The position numbers and the translations under genes are program-made. From Siphonodentalium dalli (taxonomy: Eukaryota > Mollusca > Scaphopoda > Gadilida > Siphonodentaliidae): 64,000 nucleotides of DNA. Shown here piece by piece: positions 42,026-56,100 of the stretch. The notes beneath the pieces were generated by a model. It did not search any database and had not been told where the DNA came from. It saw only the letters and a list, made by a program, of their open reading frames with translations. Positions within the stretch are counted from its first letter, which is position 1. Each line of letters opens with the position of its first letter. The stretch lies in assembly GCA_032622095.1 (NCBI GenBank), contig CP136068.1, forward strand, positions 131,261,989 to 131,325,988, given 5' to 3'.

Positions 42026-42426
42026 TTAACCCTTTACCCAACAGAACGGCCCTGTGCCAATGCATTCTCTTATATATGCGAGTCGACCCATAAAATTGTC
42101 AAAGAATGTAGAAAAATATTATAAAAATTGTTAAAAAATGTAAGAAAAATATTATAAAAATTGTTAAAAAATGTAAGAAAAAATTATAAAATTGTTATAT
42201 AAGAAAAAATGCATTCTCTTATATATGCGAGGCGACCTATGGTCGACTCGCATATATAAGAGAATGCATTGGCACAGGGCATAACTGTAACCACAACAGT
42301 GTGGTCAATGAACCGGTTCCAATGATATCCATATTTGTATGGTGTTATTGAGACAGACCGAAGATATTTTAGACTGTTGAAGCTTTCTTTGGGCGTGTTT
42401 GGCCGTTTTGTTGGGTAAAGGGTTAA
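42026..42426. mobile_element. piggyBac-like miniature element family B, copy 3
   Basis: TTAA at 42026-42029 plus CCCTTTACCCAACAGAACGG; GTTTTGTTGGGTAAAGGG plus TTAA at 42423-42426. The inside is in the opposite order to copy 1 relative to GGAACCGG (GAACCGGTTCCAATGATATC here on the right). A short A-rich tandem repeat (unit with AATGTAAGAAAAATATTATA) occupies 42095-42205. The element ends 24 bp from the transporter exon donor. Confidence 0.85.
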
Positions 42427-42450
42427 ACTAGGTACACCATCCCGACCCAC

Positions 42451-42638
42451 CTTTCCGATGAAGTCAAATAAATTGAAGAGTCCCATGATCATGATAGGCA
42501 TCCAATTTCCGAATTCACAGTTATTAATCTCAGACTCGATTCCTGGGAAGAGGCACAGTGTCACAAAATAAGCCAAGCCAATCGTGAGCATATAAGGCCA
42601 GATAACCCTTGCCACCTCAAGTCGCACCAATAATCCAT
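42451..42638 (-). CDS. SLC29A4: ENT4-like nucleoside/monoamine transporter, internal exon
   Basis: On the minus strand the acceptor CCCCTCTTTTCAG ends at 42639 and the donor GTGGGT begins at 42450. Two bases complete a codon from a missing upstream exon. The exon then encodes GLLVRLEVARVIWPYMLTIG, LAYFVTLCLFPGIESEIN, then NCEFGNWMPIMIMGLFNLFD and FIGK, in phase 0 to the 40068 exon. The PY.L.I...Y..TLCLFPG(I/L)ESEI block and the FNLFDFIGK block (the conserved N..D..G of the eighth span) identify an SLC29 transporter of ENT4 type. The three exons give about 196 residues, the C-terminal third. All earlier exons must lie beyond the satellite to the right. Confidence 0.92.
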
Positions 42639-45189
42639 CTGAAAAGAGGGGAATAGAAAGAGTGGCATCTCAAGATATAATATATACAATGTCTTTAAAG
42701 GTACTCAATCCTCCATATACAATGTCTTTAAAGGTACTCAATCCATATACAATGTCTTTAAAGGTACTCAATCCATATACAATGTCTTTAAAGGTACTCA
42801 ATCCATATACAATGTCTTTAAAGGTACTCAATCCATATACAATGTCTTTAAAGGTACTCAAGCCATATACAATGTCTTTAAAGGTACTCAATCCATGTAC
42901 AATGTCTTTAAAGGTACTCAATCCATATACAATGTCTTTAAAGGTACTCAATCCTCCATATACAATGTCTTTAAAGGTACTCAATCCATATACAATGTCT
43001 TTAAAGGTACTCAATCCATATACAATGTCTTTAAAGGTACTCAATCATCCATATACAATGTCTTTAAAGGTACTCAATCCTCCATATACAATGTCTTTAA
43101 AGGTACTCAATCCATATACAATGTCTTTAAAGGTACTCAATCCATATACAATGTCTTTAAAGGTACTCAATCCATATACAATGTCTTTAAAGGTACTCAA
43201 TCCTCCATATACAATGTCTTTAAAGGTACTCAATCCATATACAATGTCTTTAAAGGTACTCAATCATCCATGTACAATGTCTTTAAAGGTACTCAATCCA
43301 TGTACAATGTCTTTAAAGGTACTCAATCCATGTACAATGTCTTTAAAGGTACTCAATCCATATACAATGTCTTTAAAGGTACTCAATCCATATACAATGT
43401 CTTTAAAGGTACTCAATCCATGTACAATGTCTTTAAAGGTACTCAATCCATGTACAATGTCTTTAAAGGTACTCAATCCATATACAATGTCTTTAAAGGT
43501 ACTCAATCCATATACAATGTCTTTAAAGGTACTCAATCCATATACAATGTCTTTAAAGGTACTCAATCCATATACAATGTCTTTAAAGGTACTCAATCCA
43601 TGTACAATGTCTTTAAAGGTACTCAATCCATATACAATGTCTTTAAAGGTACTCAATCCATATACAATGTCTTTAAAGGTACTCAATCCATGTACAATGT
43701 CTTTAAAGGTACTCAATCCATATACAATGTCTTTAAAGGTACTCAATCCATATACAATGTCTTTAAAGGTACTCAATCCATATACAATGTCTTTAAAGGT
43801 ACTCAATCCATATACAATGTATTTAAAGGTACTCAATCCATGTACAATGTCTTTAAAGGTACTCAATCCATATACAATGTCTTTAAAGGTACTCAATCCA
43901 TATACAATGTCTTTAAAGGTACTCAATCCATATACAATGTCTTTAAAGGTACTCAATCCATATACAATGTCTTTAAAGGTACTCAATCCATATACAATGT
44001 CTTTAAAGGTACTCAATCCATGTACAATGTCTTTAAAGGTACTCATTCCATATACAATGTCTTTAAAGGTACTCAATCCATATACAATGTCTTTAAAGGT
44101 ACTCAATCCATGTACAATGTCTTTAAAGGTACTCAATCCATGTACAATGTCTTTAAAGGTACTCAATCCATATACAATGTCTTTAAAGGTACTCAATCCT
44201 CCATATACAATGTCTTTAAAGGTACTCAATCCATATACAATGTCTTTAAAGGTACTCAATCCTCCATATACAATGTCTTTAAAGGTACTCAATCATCCAT
44301 CTACAATGGCTTTAAAGGTACTCAATCCTCCATATACAATGTCTTTAAAGGTACTCAATCCATATACAATGTCTTTAAAGGTACTCAATCCTCCATATAC
44401 AATGTCTTTAAAGGTACTCAATCCATATACAATGTCTTTAAAGGTACTCAATCCATATACAATGTCTTTAAAGGTACTCAATCCATATACAATGTCTATA
44501 AAGGTACTCAATCCATATACAATGTCTTTAAAGGTACTCAATCCATATACAATGTCTTTAAAGGTACTCAATCCATGTACAATGTCTTTAAAGGTACTCA
44601 ATCCATATACAATGTCTATAAAGGTACTCAATCCATATACAATGTCTTTAAAGGTACTCAATCCATATACAATGTCTTTAAAGGTACTCAATCCATGTAC
44701 AATGTCTTTAAAGGTACTCAATCCATGTACAATGTCTTTAAAGGTACTCAATCCATATACAATGTCTTTAAAGGTACTCAATCATCCATATACAATGTCT
44801 TTAAAAGTACTCAATCCATATACAATGTCTTTAAAGGTACTCAATCCATGTACAATGTCTTTAAAGGTACTCAATCCATATACAATGTCTTTAAAGGTAC
44901 TCAATCCTCCATATACAATGTCTTTAAAGGTACTCAATCCATATACAATGTCTTTAAAGGTACTCAATCCATGTACAATGTCTTTAAAGGTACTCAATCC
45001 ATATACAATGTCTTTAAAGGTACTCAATCCATATACAATGTCTTTAAAGGTACTCAATCATCCATATACAATGTCTTTAAAAGTACTCAATCCATATACA
45101 ATGTCTTTAAAGGTACTCAATCCATGTACAATGTCTTTAAAGGTACTCAATCCATATACAATGTCTTTAAAGGTACTCAATCCTCCATA

Positions 45190-45660
45190 TACAATGTCTT
45201 TAAAGGTACTCAATCCATATACAATGTCTTTAAAGGTACTCAATCCATATACAATGTCTTTAAAGGTACTCAATCCTCCATATACAATGTCTTTAAAGGT
45301 ACTCAATCCATATACAATGTCTTTAAAGGTACTCAATCCTCCATATACAATGTCTTTAAAGGTACTCAATCCATATACAATGTCTTTAAAGGTACTCAAT
45401 CCTCCATATACAATGTCTTTAAAGGTACTCAATCCATATACAATGTCTTTAAAGGTACTCAATCCTCCATATACAATGTCTTTAAAGGTACTCAATCCAT
45501 ATACAATGTCTTTAAAGGTACTCAATCCTCCATATACAATGTCTTTAAAGGTACTCAATCCATATACAATGTCTTTAAAGGTACTCAATCCTCCATATAC
45601 AATGTCATTAAAGGTACTCAATCCATATACAATGTCTTTAAAGGTACTCAATCCTCCATA
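45190..45660. repeat. 63-bp dimer higher-order tract within the minisatellite
   Basis: CTC-type 33-bp monomers alternate strictly with plain 30-bp monomers, giving a 63-bp repeat. Similar tracts occur near 47810-48290, 54660-54930 and 57900-58310. Confidence 0.85.
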
Positions 45661-48600
45661 TACAATGTCTTTAAAGGTACTCAATCCATGTACAATGTCT
45701 TTAAAGGTACTCAATCCATGTACAATGTCTTTAAAGGTACTCAATCCATGTACAATGTCTTTAAAGGTACTCAATCCATATACAATGTCTTTAAAGGTAC
45801 TCAATCCATATACAATGTCTTTAAAGGTACTCAATCCATGTACAATGTCTTTAAATGTACTCAATCCATGTACAATGTCTTTAAAGGTACTCAATCCATA
45901 TACAATGTCTTTAAAGGTACTCAATCCATATACAATGTCTTTAAAGGTACTCGATCCATATACAATGTCTTTAAAGGTACTCAATCCATATACAATGTCT
46001 TTAAAGGTACTCAATCCATGTACAATGTCTTTAAAGGTACTCAATCCATATACAATGTCTTTAAAGGTACTCAATCCATATACAATGTCTTTAAAGGTAC
46101 TCAATCCATGTACAATGTCTTTAAAGGTACTCAATCCATATACAATGTCTTTAAAGGTACTCAATCCATATACAATGTCTTTAAAGGTACTCAATCCATA
46201 TACAATGTCTTTAAAGGTACTCAATCCATATACAATGTATTTAAAGGTACTCAATCCATGTACAATGTCTTTAAAGGTACTCAATCCATATACAATGTCT
46301 TTAAAGGTACTCAATCCATATACAATGTCTTTAAAGGTACTCAATCCATATACAATGTCTTTAAAGGTACTCAATCCATATACAATGTCTTTAAAGGTAC
46401 TCAATCCATATACAATGTCTTTAAAGGTACTCAATCCATATACAATGTCTTTAAAGATACTCAATACACATACAATGTCTTTAAAGGTACTCAATCCATG
46501 TACAATGTCTTTAAAGGTACTCAATCCATATACAATGTCTTTAAAGGTACTCAATCCATGTACAATGTCTTTAAAGGTACTCATTCCATATACAATGTCT
46601 TTAAAGGTACTCAATCCATATACAATGTCTTTAAAGGTACTCAATCCATGTACAATGTCTTTAAAGGTACTCAATCCATGTACAATGTCTTTAAAGGTAC
46701 TCAATCCATATACAATGTCTTTAAAGGTACTCAATCCTCCATATACAATGTCTTTAAAGGTACTCAATCCATATACAATGTCTTTAAAGGTACTCAATCC
46801 TCCATATACAATGTCTTTAAAGGTACTCAATCATCCATCTACAATGGCTTTAAAGGTACTCAATCCTCCATATACAATGTCTTTAAAGGTACTCAATCCA
46901 TATACAATGTCTTTAAAGGTACTCAATCCTCCATATACAATGTCTTTAAAGGTACTCAATCCATATACAATGTCTTTAAAGGTACTCAATCCATATACAA
47001 TGTCTTTAAAGGTACTCAATCCATATACAATGTCTATAAAGGTACTCAATCCATATACAATGTCTTTAAAGGTACTCAATCCATATACAATGTCTTTAAA
47101 GGTACTCAATCCATATACAATGTCTATAAAGGTACTCAATCCATATACAATGTCTATAAAGGTACTCAATCCATATACAATGTCTTTAAAGGTACTCAAT
47201 CCATATACAATGTCTTTAAATGTACTCAATCCATGTACAATGTCTTTAAAGGTACTCAATCCATGTACAATGTCTTTAAAGGTACTCAATCCATATACAA
47301 TGTCTTTAAAGGTACTCAATCATCCATATACAATGTCTTTAAAAGTACTCAATCCATATACAATGTCTTTAAAGGTACTCAATCCATGTACAATGTCTTT
47401 AAAGGTACTCAATCCATATACAATGTCTTTAAAGGTACTCAATCCTCCATATACAATGTCTTTAAAGGTACTCAATCCATATACAATGTCTTTAAAGGTA
47501 CTCAATCCATGTACAATGTCTTTAAAGGTACTCAATCCATATACAATGTCTTTAAAGGTACTCAATCCATATACAATGTCTTTAAAGGTACTCAATCATC
47601 CATATACAATGTCTTTAAAAGTACTCAATCCATATACAATGTCTTTAAAGGTACTCAATCCATGTACAATGTCTTTAAAGGTACTCAATCCTCCATATAC
47701 AATGTCTTTAAAGGTACTCAATCCATATACAATGTCTTTAAAGGTACTCAATCCATATACAATGTCTTTAAAGGTACTCAATCCATATACAATGTCTTTA
47801 AAGGTACTCAATCCTCCATATACAATGTCTTTAAAGGTACTCAATCCATATACAATGTCTTTAAAGGTACTCAATCCTCCATATACAATGTCTTTAAAGG
47901 TACTCAATCCTCCATATACAATGTCTTTAAAGGTACTCAATCCTCCATATACAATGTCTTTAAAGGTACTCAATCCATATACAATGTCTTTAAAGGTACT
48001 CAATCCTCCATATACAATGTCTTTAAAGGTACTCAATCCATATACAATGTCTTTAAAGGTACTCAATCCTCCATATACAATGTCTTTAAAGGTACTCAAT
48101 CCATATACAATGTCTTTAAAGGTACTCAATCCTCCATATACAATGTCTTTAAAGGTACTCAATCCATATACAATGTCTTTAAAGGTACTCAATCCTCCAT
48201 ATACAATGTCTTTAAAGGTACTCAATCCATATACAATGTCTTTAAAGGTACTCAATCCTCCATATACAATGTCTTTAAAGGTACTCAATCCATATACAAT
48301 GTCTTTAAAGGTACTCAATCCATATACAATGTCTTTAAAGGTACTCAATCCATATACAATGTCTTTAAAGGTACTCAATCCATATACAATGTCTTTAAAG
48401 GTACTCAATCCATATACAATGTCTTTAAAGGTACTCAATCCATATACAATGTCTTTAAAGGTACTCAATCCATATACAATGTCTTTAAAGGTACTCAATC
48501 ATCCATATACAATGTCTTTAAAAGTACTCAATCCATATACAATGTCTTTAAAGGTACTCAATCCATATACAATGTCTTTAAAGGTACTCAATCCATATAC

Positions 48601-51600
48601 AATGTCTTTAAAGGTACTCAATCCATGTACAATGTCTTTAAAGGTACTCAAGCCATATACAATGTCTTTAAAGGTACTCAATCCATATACAATGTCTTTA
48701 AAGGTACTCAAGCCATATACAATGTCTTTAAAGGTACTCAATCCATGTACAATGTCTTTAAAGGTACTCAATCCATATACAATGTCTTTAAAGGTACTCA
48801 ATCCTCCATATACAATGTCTTTAAAGGTACTCAATCATCCATATACAATGTCTTTAAAGGTACTCAATCCTCCATATACAATGTCTTTAAAGGTACTCAA
48901 TCCATATACAATGTCTTTAAAGGTACTCAATCCATATACAATGTCTTTAAAGGTACTCAATCCTCCATATACAATGTCTTTAAAGGTACTCAATCCATAT
49001 ACAATGTCTTTAAAGGTACTCAATCCATATACAATGTCTTTAAAGGTACTCAATCCTCCATATACAATGTCTTTAAAGGTACTCAATCCATATACAATGT
49101 CTTTAAAGGTACTCAATCATCCATGTACAATGTCTTTAAAGGTACTCAATCCATATACAATGTCTTTAAAGGTACTCAATCCTCCATATACAATGTCTTT
49201 AAAGGTACTCAATCATCCATCTACAATGGCTTTAAAGGTACTCAATCCATATACAATGTCTTTAAAGGTACTCAATCCATGTACAATGTCTTTAAAGGTA
49301 CTCAATCCATATACAATGTCTTTAAAGGTACTCAATCCTCCATATACAATGTCTTTAAAGGTACTCAATCCATGTACAATGTCTTTAAAGGTACTCAATC
49401 CATGTACAATGTCTTTAAAGGTACTCAATCCTCCATATACAATGTCTTTAAAGGTACTCAATCCATATACAATGTCTTTAAAGGTACTCAATCCATGTAC
49501 AATGTCTTTAAAGGTACTCAATCCATGTACAATGTCTTTAAAGGTACTCAATCCATGTACAATGTCTTTAAAGGTACTCAATCCATATACAATGTCTTTA
49601 AAGGTACTCAATCCATGTACAATGTCTTTAAAGGTACTCAATCCTCCATATACAATGTCTTTAAAGGTACTCAATCCATATACAATGTCTTTAAAGGTAC
49701 TCAATCCTCCATATACAATGTCTTTAAAGGTACTCAATCCATATACAATGTCTTTAAAGGTACTCAATCCATGTACAATGTCTTTAAAGGTACTCAATCC
49801 ATATACAATGTCTTTAAAAGTACTCAATCCATGTACAATGTCTTTAAAGGTACTCAATCCATGTACAATGTCTTTAAAGGTACTCAATCCATATACAATG
49901 TCTTTAAAGGTACTCAATCCATATACAATGTCTTTAAAGGTACTCAATCCTCCATATACAATGTCTTTAAAGGTACTCAATCCATATACAATGTCTTTAA
50001 AGGTACTCAATCCATGTACAATGTCTTTAAAGGTACTCAATCCATATACAATGTCTTTAAAGGTACTCAATCCATGTACAATGTCTTTAAAGGTACTCAA
50101 TCCTCCATATACAATGTCTTTAAAGGTACTCAATCCATATACAATGTCTTTAAAGGTACTCAATCCATATACAATGTCTTTAAAGGTACTCAATCCTCCA
50201 TATACAATGTCTTTAAAGGTACTCAATCCATATACAATGTCTTTAAAGGTACTCAATCCATATACAATGTCTTTAAAGGTACTCAATCCATGTACAATGT
50301 CTTTAAAGGTACTCAATCCATATACAATGTCTTTAAAGGTACTCAATCCATATACAATGTCTTTAAAGGTACTCAATCCTCCATATACAATGTCTTTAAA
50401 GGTACTCAATCCATATACAATGTCTTTAAAGGTACTCAATCCATATACAATGTCTTTAAAGGTACTCAATCCATGTACAATGTCTTTAAAGGTACTCAAT
50501 CCATATACAATGTCTTTAAAGGTACTCAATCCTCCATATACAATGTCTTTAAAGGTACTCAATCCATATACAATGTCTTTAAAGGTACTCAATCATCCAT
50601 CTACAATGTCTTTAAAGGTACTCAATCCATATACAATGTCTTTAAAGGTACTCAATCCATATACAATGTCTTTAAATGTACTCAATCCATATACAATGTC
50701 TTTAAAGGTACTCAATCCTCCATATACAATGTCTTTAAAGGTACTCAATCCATATACAATGTCTTTAAAGGTACTCAATCCATATACAATGTCTTTAAAG
50801 GTACTCAATCCATATACAATGTCTTTAAAGGTACTCAATCCTCCATATACAATGTCTTTAAAGGTACTCAATCCATATACAATGTCTTTAAAGGTACTCA
50901 ATCCTCCATATACAATGTCTTTAAAGGTACTCAATCCATATACAATGTCTTTAAAGGTACTCAATCCTCCATATACAATGTCTTTAAAGGTACTCAATCC
51001 ATATACAATGTCTTTAAAGGTACTCAATCCATATACAATGTCTTTAAAGGTACTCAATCCATATACAATGTCTTTAAAGGTACTCAATCCATATACAATG
51101 TCTTTAAAGGTACTCAATCCATATACAATGTCTTTAAAGGTACTCAATCATCCATATACAATGTCTTTAAAAGTACTCAATCCATATACAATGTCTTTAA
51201 AGGTACTCAATCCATATACAATGTCTTTAAAGGTACTCAATCCATATACAATGTCTTTAAAGGTACTCAATCCATGTACAATGTCTTTAAAGGTACTCAA
51301 GCCATATACAATGTCTTTAAAGGTACTCAATCCATATACAATGTCTATAAAGGTACTCAAGCCATATACAATGTCTTTAAAGGTACTCAATCCATGTACA
51401 ATGTCTTTAAAGGTACTCAATCCATATACAATGTCTTTAAAGGTACTCAATCCTCCATATACAATGTCTTTAAAGGTACTCAATCATCCATATACAATGT
51501 CTTTAAAGGTACTCAATCCTCCATATACAATGTCTTTAAAGGTACTCAATCCATATACAATGTCTTTAAAGGTACTCAATCCATATACAATGTCTTTAAA

Positions 51601-53118
51601 GGTACTCAATCCTCCATATACAATGTCTTTAAAGGTACTCAATCCATATACAATGTCTTTAAAGGTACTCAATCCATATACAATGTCTTTAAAGGTACTC
51701 AATCCTCCATATACAATGTCTTTAAAGGTACTCAATCCATATACAATGTCTTTAAAGGTACTCAATCATCCATGTACAATGTCTTTAAAGATACTCAATC
51801 CATATACAATGTCTTTAAAGGTACTCAATCCTCCATATACAATGTCTTTAAAGGTACTCAATCATCCATCTACAATGGCTTTAAAGGTACTCAATCCATA
51901 TACAATGTCTTTAAAGGTACTCAATCCATGTACAATGTCTTTAAAGGTACTCAATCCATATACAATGTCTTTAAAGGTACTCAATCCTCCATATACAATG
52001 TCTTTAAAGGTACTCAATCCATGTACAATGTCTTTAAAGGTACTCAATCCATGTACAATGTCTTTAAAGGTACTCAATCCTCCATATACAATGTCTTTAA
52101 AGGTACTCAATCCATATACAATGTCTATATAGGTGCTCAATCCATATACAATGTCTTTAAAGGTACTCAATCCATATACAATGTCTTTAAAGGTACTCAA
52201 TCCATATACAATGTCTTTAAAGGTACTCAATCCATATACAATGTCTTTAAAGGTACTCAATCCATGTACAATGTCTTTAAAGGTACTCAATCCATATACA
52301 ATGTCTTTAAAGGTACTCAATCCATGTACAATGTCTTTAAAGGTACTCAATCCATATACAATGTCTTTAAAGGTACTCAATCCATGTACAATGTCTTTAA
52401 AGGTACTCAATCCTCCATATACAATGTCTTTAAAGGTACTCAATCCATATACAATGTCTTTAAAGGTACTCAATCCATATACAATGTCTTTAAAGGTACT
52501 CAATCCTCCATATACAATGTCTTTAAAGGTACTCAATCCATATACAATGTCTTTAAAGGTACTCAATCCTCCATATACAATGTCTTTAAAGGTACTCAAT
52601 CCATATACAATGTCTTTAAAGGTACTCAATCCATGTACAATGTCTTTAAAGGTACTCAATCCTCCATATACAATGTCTTTAAAGGTACTCAATCCATATA
52701 CAATGTCTTTAAAGGTACTCAATCCATATACAATGTCTTTAAAGGTACTCAATCCTCCATATACAATGTCTTTAAAGGTACTCAATCCATATACAATGTC
52801 TTTAAAGGTACTCAATCCATGTACAATGTCTTTAAAGGTACTCAATCCATGTACAATGTCTTTAAAGGTACTCAATCCATATACAATGTCTTTAAAGGTA
52901 CTCAATCCATATACAATGTCTTTAAAGGTACTCAATCCATATACAATGTCTTTAAAGGTACTCAATCCATGTACAATGTCTTTAAAGGTACTCAATCCAT
53001 ATACAATGTCTTTAAAGGTACTCAATCCATATACAATGTCTTTAAAGGTACTCAATCCTCCATATACAATGTCTTTAAAGGTACTCAATCCATATACAAT
53101 GTCTTTAAAGGTACTCAA

Positions 53119-56100
53119 TCATCCATCTACAATGTCTTTAAAGGTACTCAATCCATATACAATGTCTTTAAAGGTACTCAATCCATATACAATGTCTTTA
53201 AAGGTACTCAATCCATATACAATGTCTTTAAAGGTACTCAATCCTCCATATACAATGTCTTTAAAGGTACTCAATCCATATACAATGTCTTTAAAGGTAC
53301 TCAATCCATATACAATGTCTTTAAAGGTACTCAATCCTCCATATACAATGTCTTTAAAGGTACTCAATCCATATACAATGTCTTTAAAGGTACTCAATCC
53401 TCCATATACAATGTCTTTAAAGGTACTCAATCCATATACAATGTCTTTAAAGGTACTCAATCATCCATGTACAATGTCTTTAAAGGTACTCAATCCATAT
53501 ACAATGTCTTTAAAGGTACTCAATCCTCCATATACAATGTCTTTAAAGGTACTCAATCCTCCATATACAATGTCTTTAAAGGTACTCAATCATTCATCTA
53601 CAATGGCTTTAAAGGTACTCAATCCATATACAATGTCTTTAAAGGTACTCAATCCATATACAATGTCTTTAAAGGTACTCAATCCATATACAATGTCTTT
53701 AAAGGTACTCAATCCATATACAATGTCTTTAAAGGTACTCAATCCTCCATATACAATGTCTTTAAAGGTACTCAATCCATATACAATGTCTTTAAAGGTA
53801 CTCAATCCATATACAATGTCTTTAAAGGTACTCAATCCATATACAATGTCTTTAAAGGTACTCAATCCATATACAATGTCTTTAAAGGTACTCAATCCAT
53901 ATACAATGTCTTTAAAGGTACTCAATCCATATACAATGTCTTTAAAGGTACTCAATCCTCCATATACAATGTCTTTAAAGGTACTCAATCCATATACAAT
54001 GTCTTTAAAGGTACTCAATCCATATACAATGTCTTTAAAGGTACTCAATCCATATACAATGTCTTTAAAGGTACTCAATCCATATACAATGTCTTTAAAG
54101 GTACTCAATCCATATACAATGTCTTTAAAGGTACTCAATCCTCCATATACAATGTCTTTAAAGGTACTCAATCCATATACAATGTCTTTAAAGGTACTCA
54201 ATCCATATACAATGTCTTTAAAGGTACTCAATCCATGTACAATGTCTTTAAAGGTACTCAATCCATATACAATGTCTTTAAAGGTACTCAATCCATATAC
54301 AATGTCTTTAAAGGTACTCAATCCTCCATATACAATGTCTTTAAAGGTACTCAATCCATATACAATGTCTTTAAAGGTACTCAATCCATATACAATGTCT
54401 TTAAATGTACTCAATCCATGTACAATGTCTTTAAAGGTACTCAATCCATATACAATGTCTTTAAAGGTACTCAATCCTCCATATACAATGTCTTTAAAGG
54501 TACTCAATCCATATACAATGTCTTTAAAGGTACTCAATCATCCATCTACAATGTCTTTAAAGGTACTCAATCCATATACAATGTCTTTAAAGGTACTCAA
54601 TCCATATACAATGTCTTTAAAGGTACTCAATCCATATACAATGTCTTTAAAGGTACTCAATCCTCCATATACAATGTCTTTAAAGGTACTCAATCCATAT
54701 ACAATGTCTTTAAAGGTACTCAATCCTCCATATACAATGTCTTTAAAGGTACTCAATCCATATACAATGTCTTTAAAGGTACTCAATCCTCCATATACAA
54801 TGTCTTTAAAGGTACTCAATCCATATACAATGTCTTTAAAGGTACTCAATCCTCCATATACAATGTCTTTAAAGGTACTCAATCCATATACAATGTCTTT
54901 AAAGGTACTCAATCCTCCATATACAATGTCTTTAAAGGTACTCAATACATGTACAATGTCTTTAAAGGTACTCAATCCATATACAATGTCTTTAAAGGTA
55001 CTCAATCCATGTACAATGTCTTTAAAGGTACTCAATCCTCCATATACAATGTCTTTAAAGGTACTCAATCCATATACAATGTCTTTAAAGGTACTCAATC
55101 ATCCATGTACAATGTCTTTAAAGATACTCAATCCATATACAATGTCTTTAAAGGTACTCAATCCTCCATATACAATGTCTTTAAAGGTACTCAATCATCC
55201 ATCTACAATGGCTTTAAAGGTACTCAATCCATATACAATGTCTTTAAAGGTACTCAATCCATGTACAATGTCTTTAAAGGTACTCAATCCATATACAATG
55301 TCTTTAAAGGTACTCAATCCTCCATATACAATGTCTTTAAAGGTACTCAATCCATGTACAATGTCTTTAAAGGTACTCAATCCATGTACAATGTCTTTAA
55401 AGGTACTCAATCCTCCATATACAATGTCTTTAAAGGTACTCAATCCATATACAATGTCTTTAAAGGTACTCAATCCATGTACAATGTCTTTAAAGGTACT
55501 CAATCCATGTACAATGTCTTTAAAGGTACTCAATCCATGTACAATGTCTTTAAAGGTACTCAATCCATGTACAATGTCTTTAAAGGTACTCAATCCATAT
55601 ACAATGTCTTTAAAGGTACTCAATCCATGTACAATGTCTTTAAAGGTACTCAATCCTCCATATACAATGTCTTTAAAGGTACTCAATCCATATACAATGT
55701 CTTTAAAGGTACTCAATCCATATACAATGTCTTTAAAGGTACTCAATCCTCCATATACAATGTCTTTAAAGGTACTCAATCCATATACAATGTCTTTAAA
55801 GGTACTCAATCCATGTACAATGTCTTTAAAGGTACTCAATCCATATACAATGTCTTTAAAGGTACTCAATCCATGTACAATGTCTTTAAAGGTACTCAAT
55901 CCTCCATATACAATGTCTTTAAAGGTACTCAATCCATATACAATGTCTTTAAAGGTACTCAATCCATATACAATGTCTTTAAAGGTACTCAATCCTCCAT
56001 ATACAATGTCTTTAAAGGTACTCAATCCATATACAATGTCTTTAAAGGTACTCAATCCATGTACAATGTCTTTAAAGGTACTCAATCCATGTACAATGTC

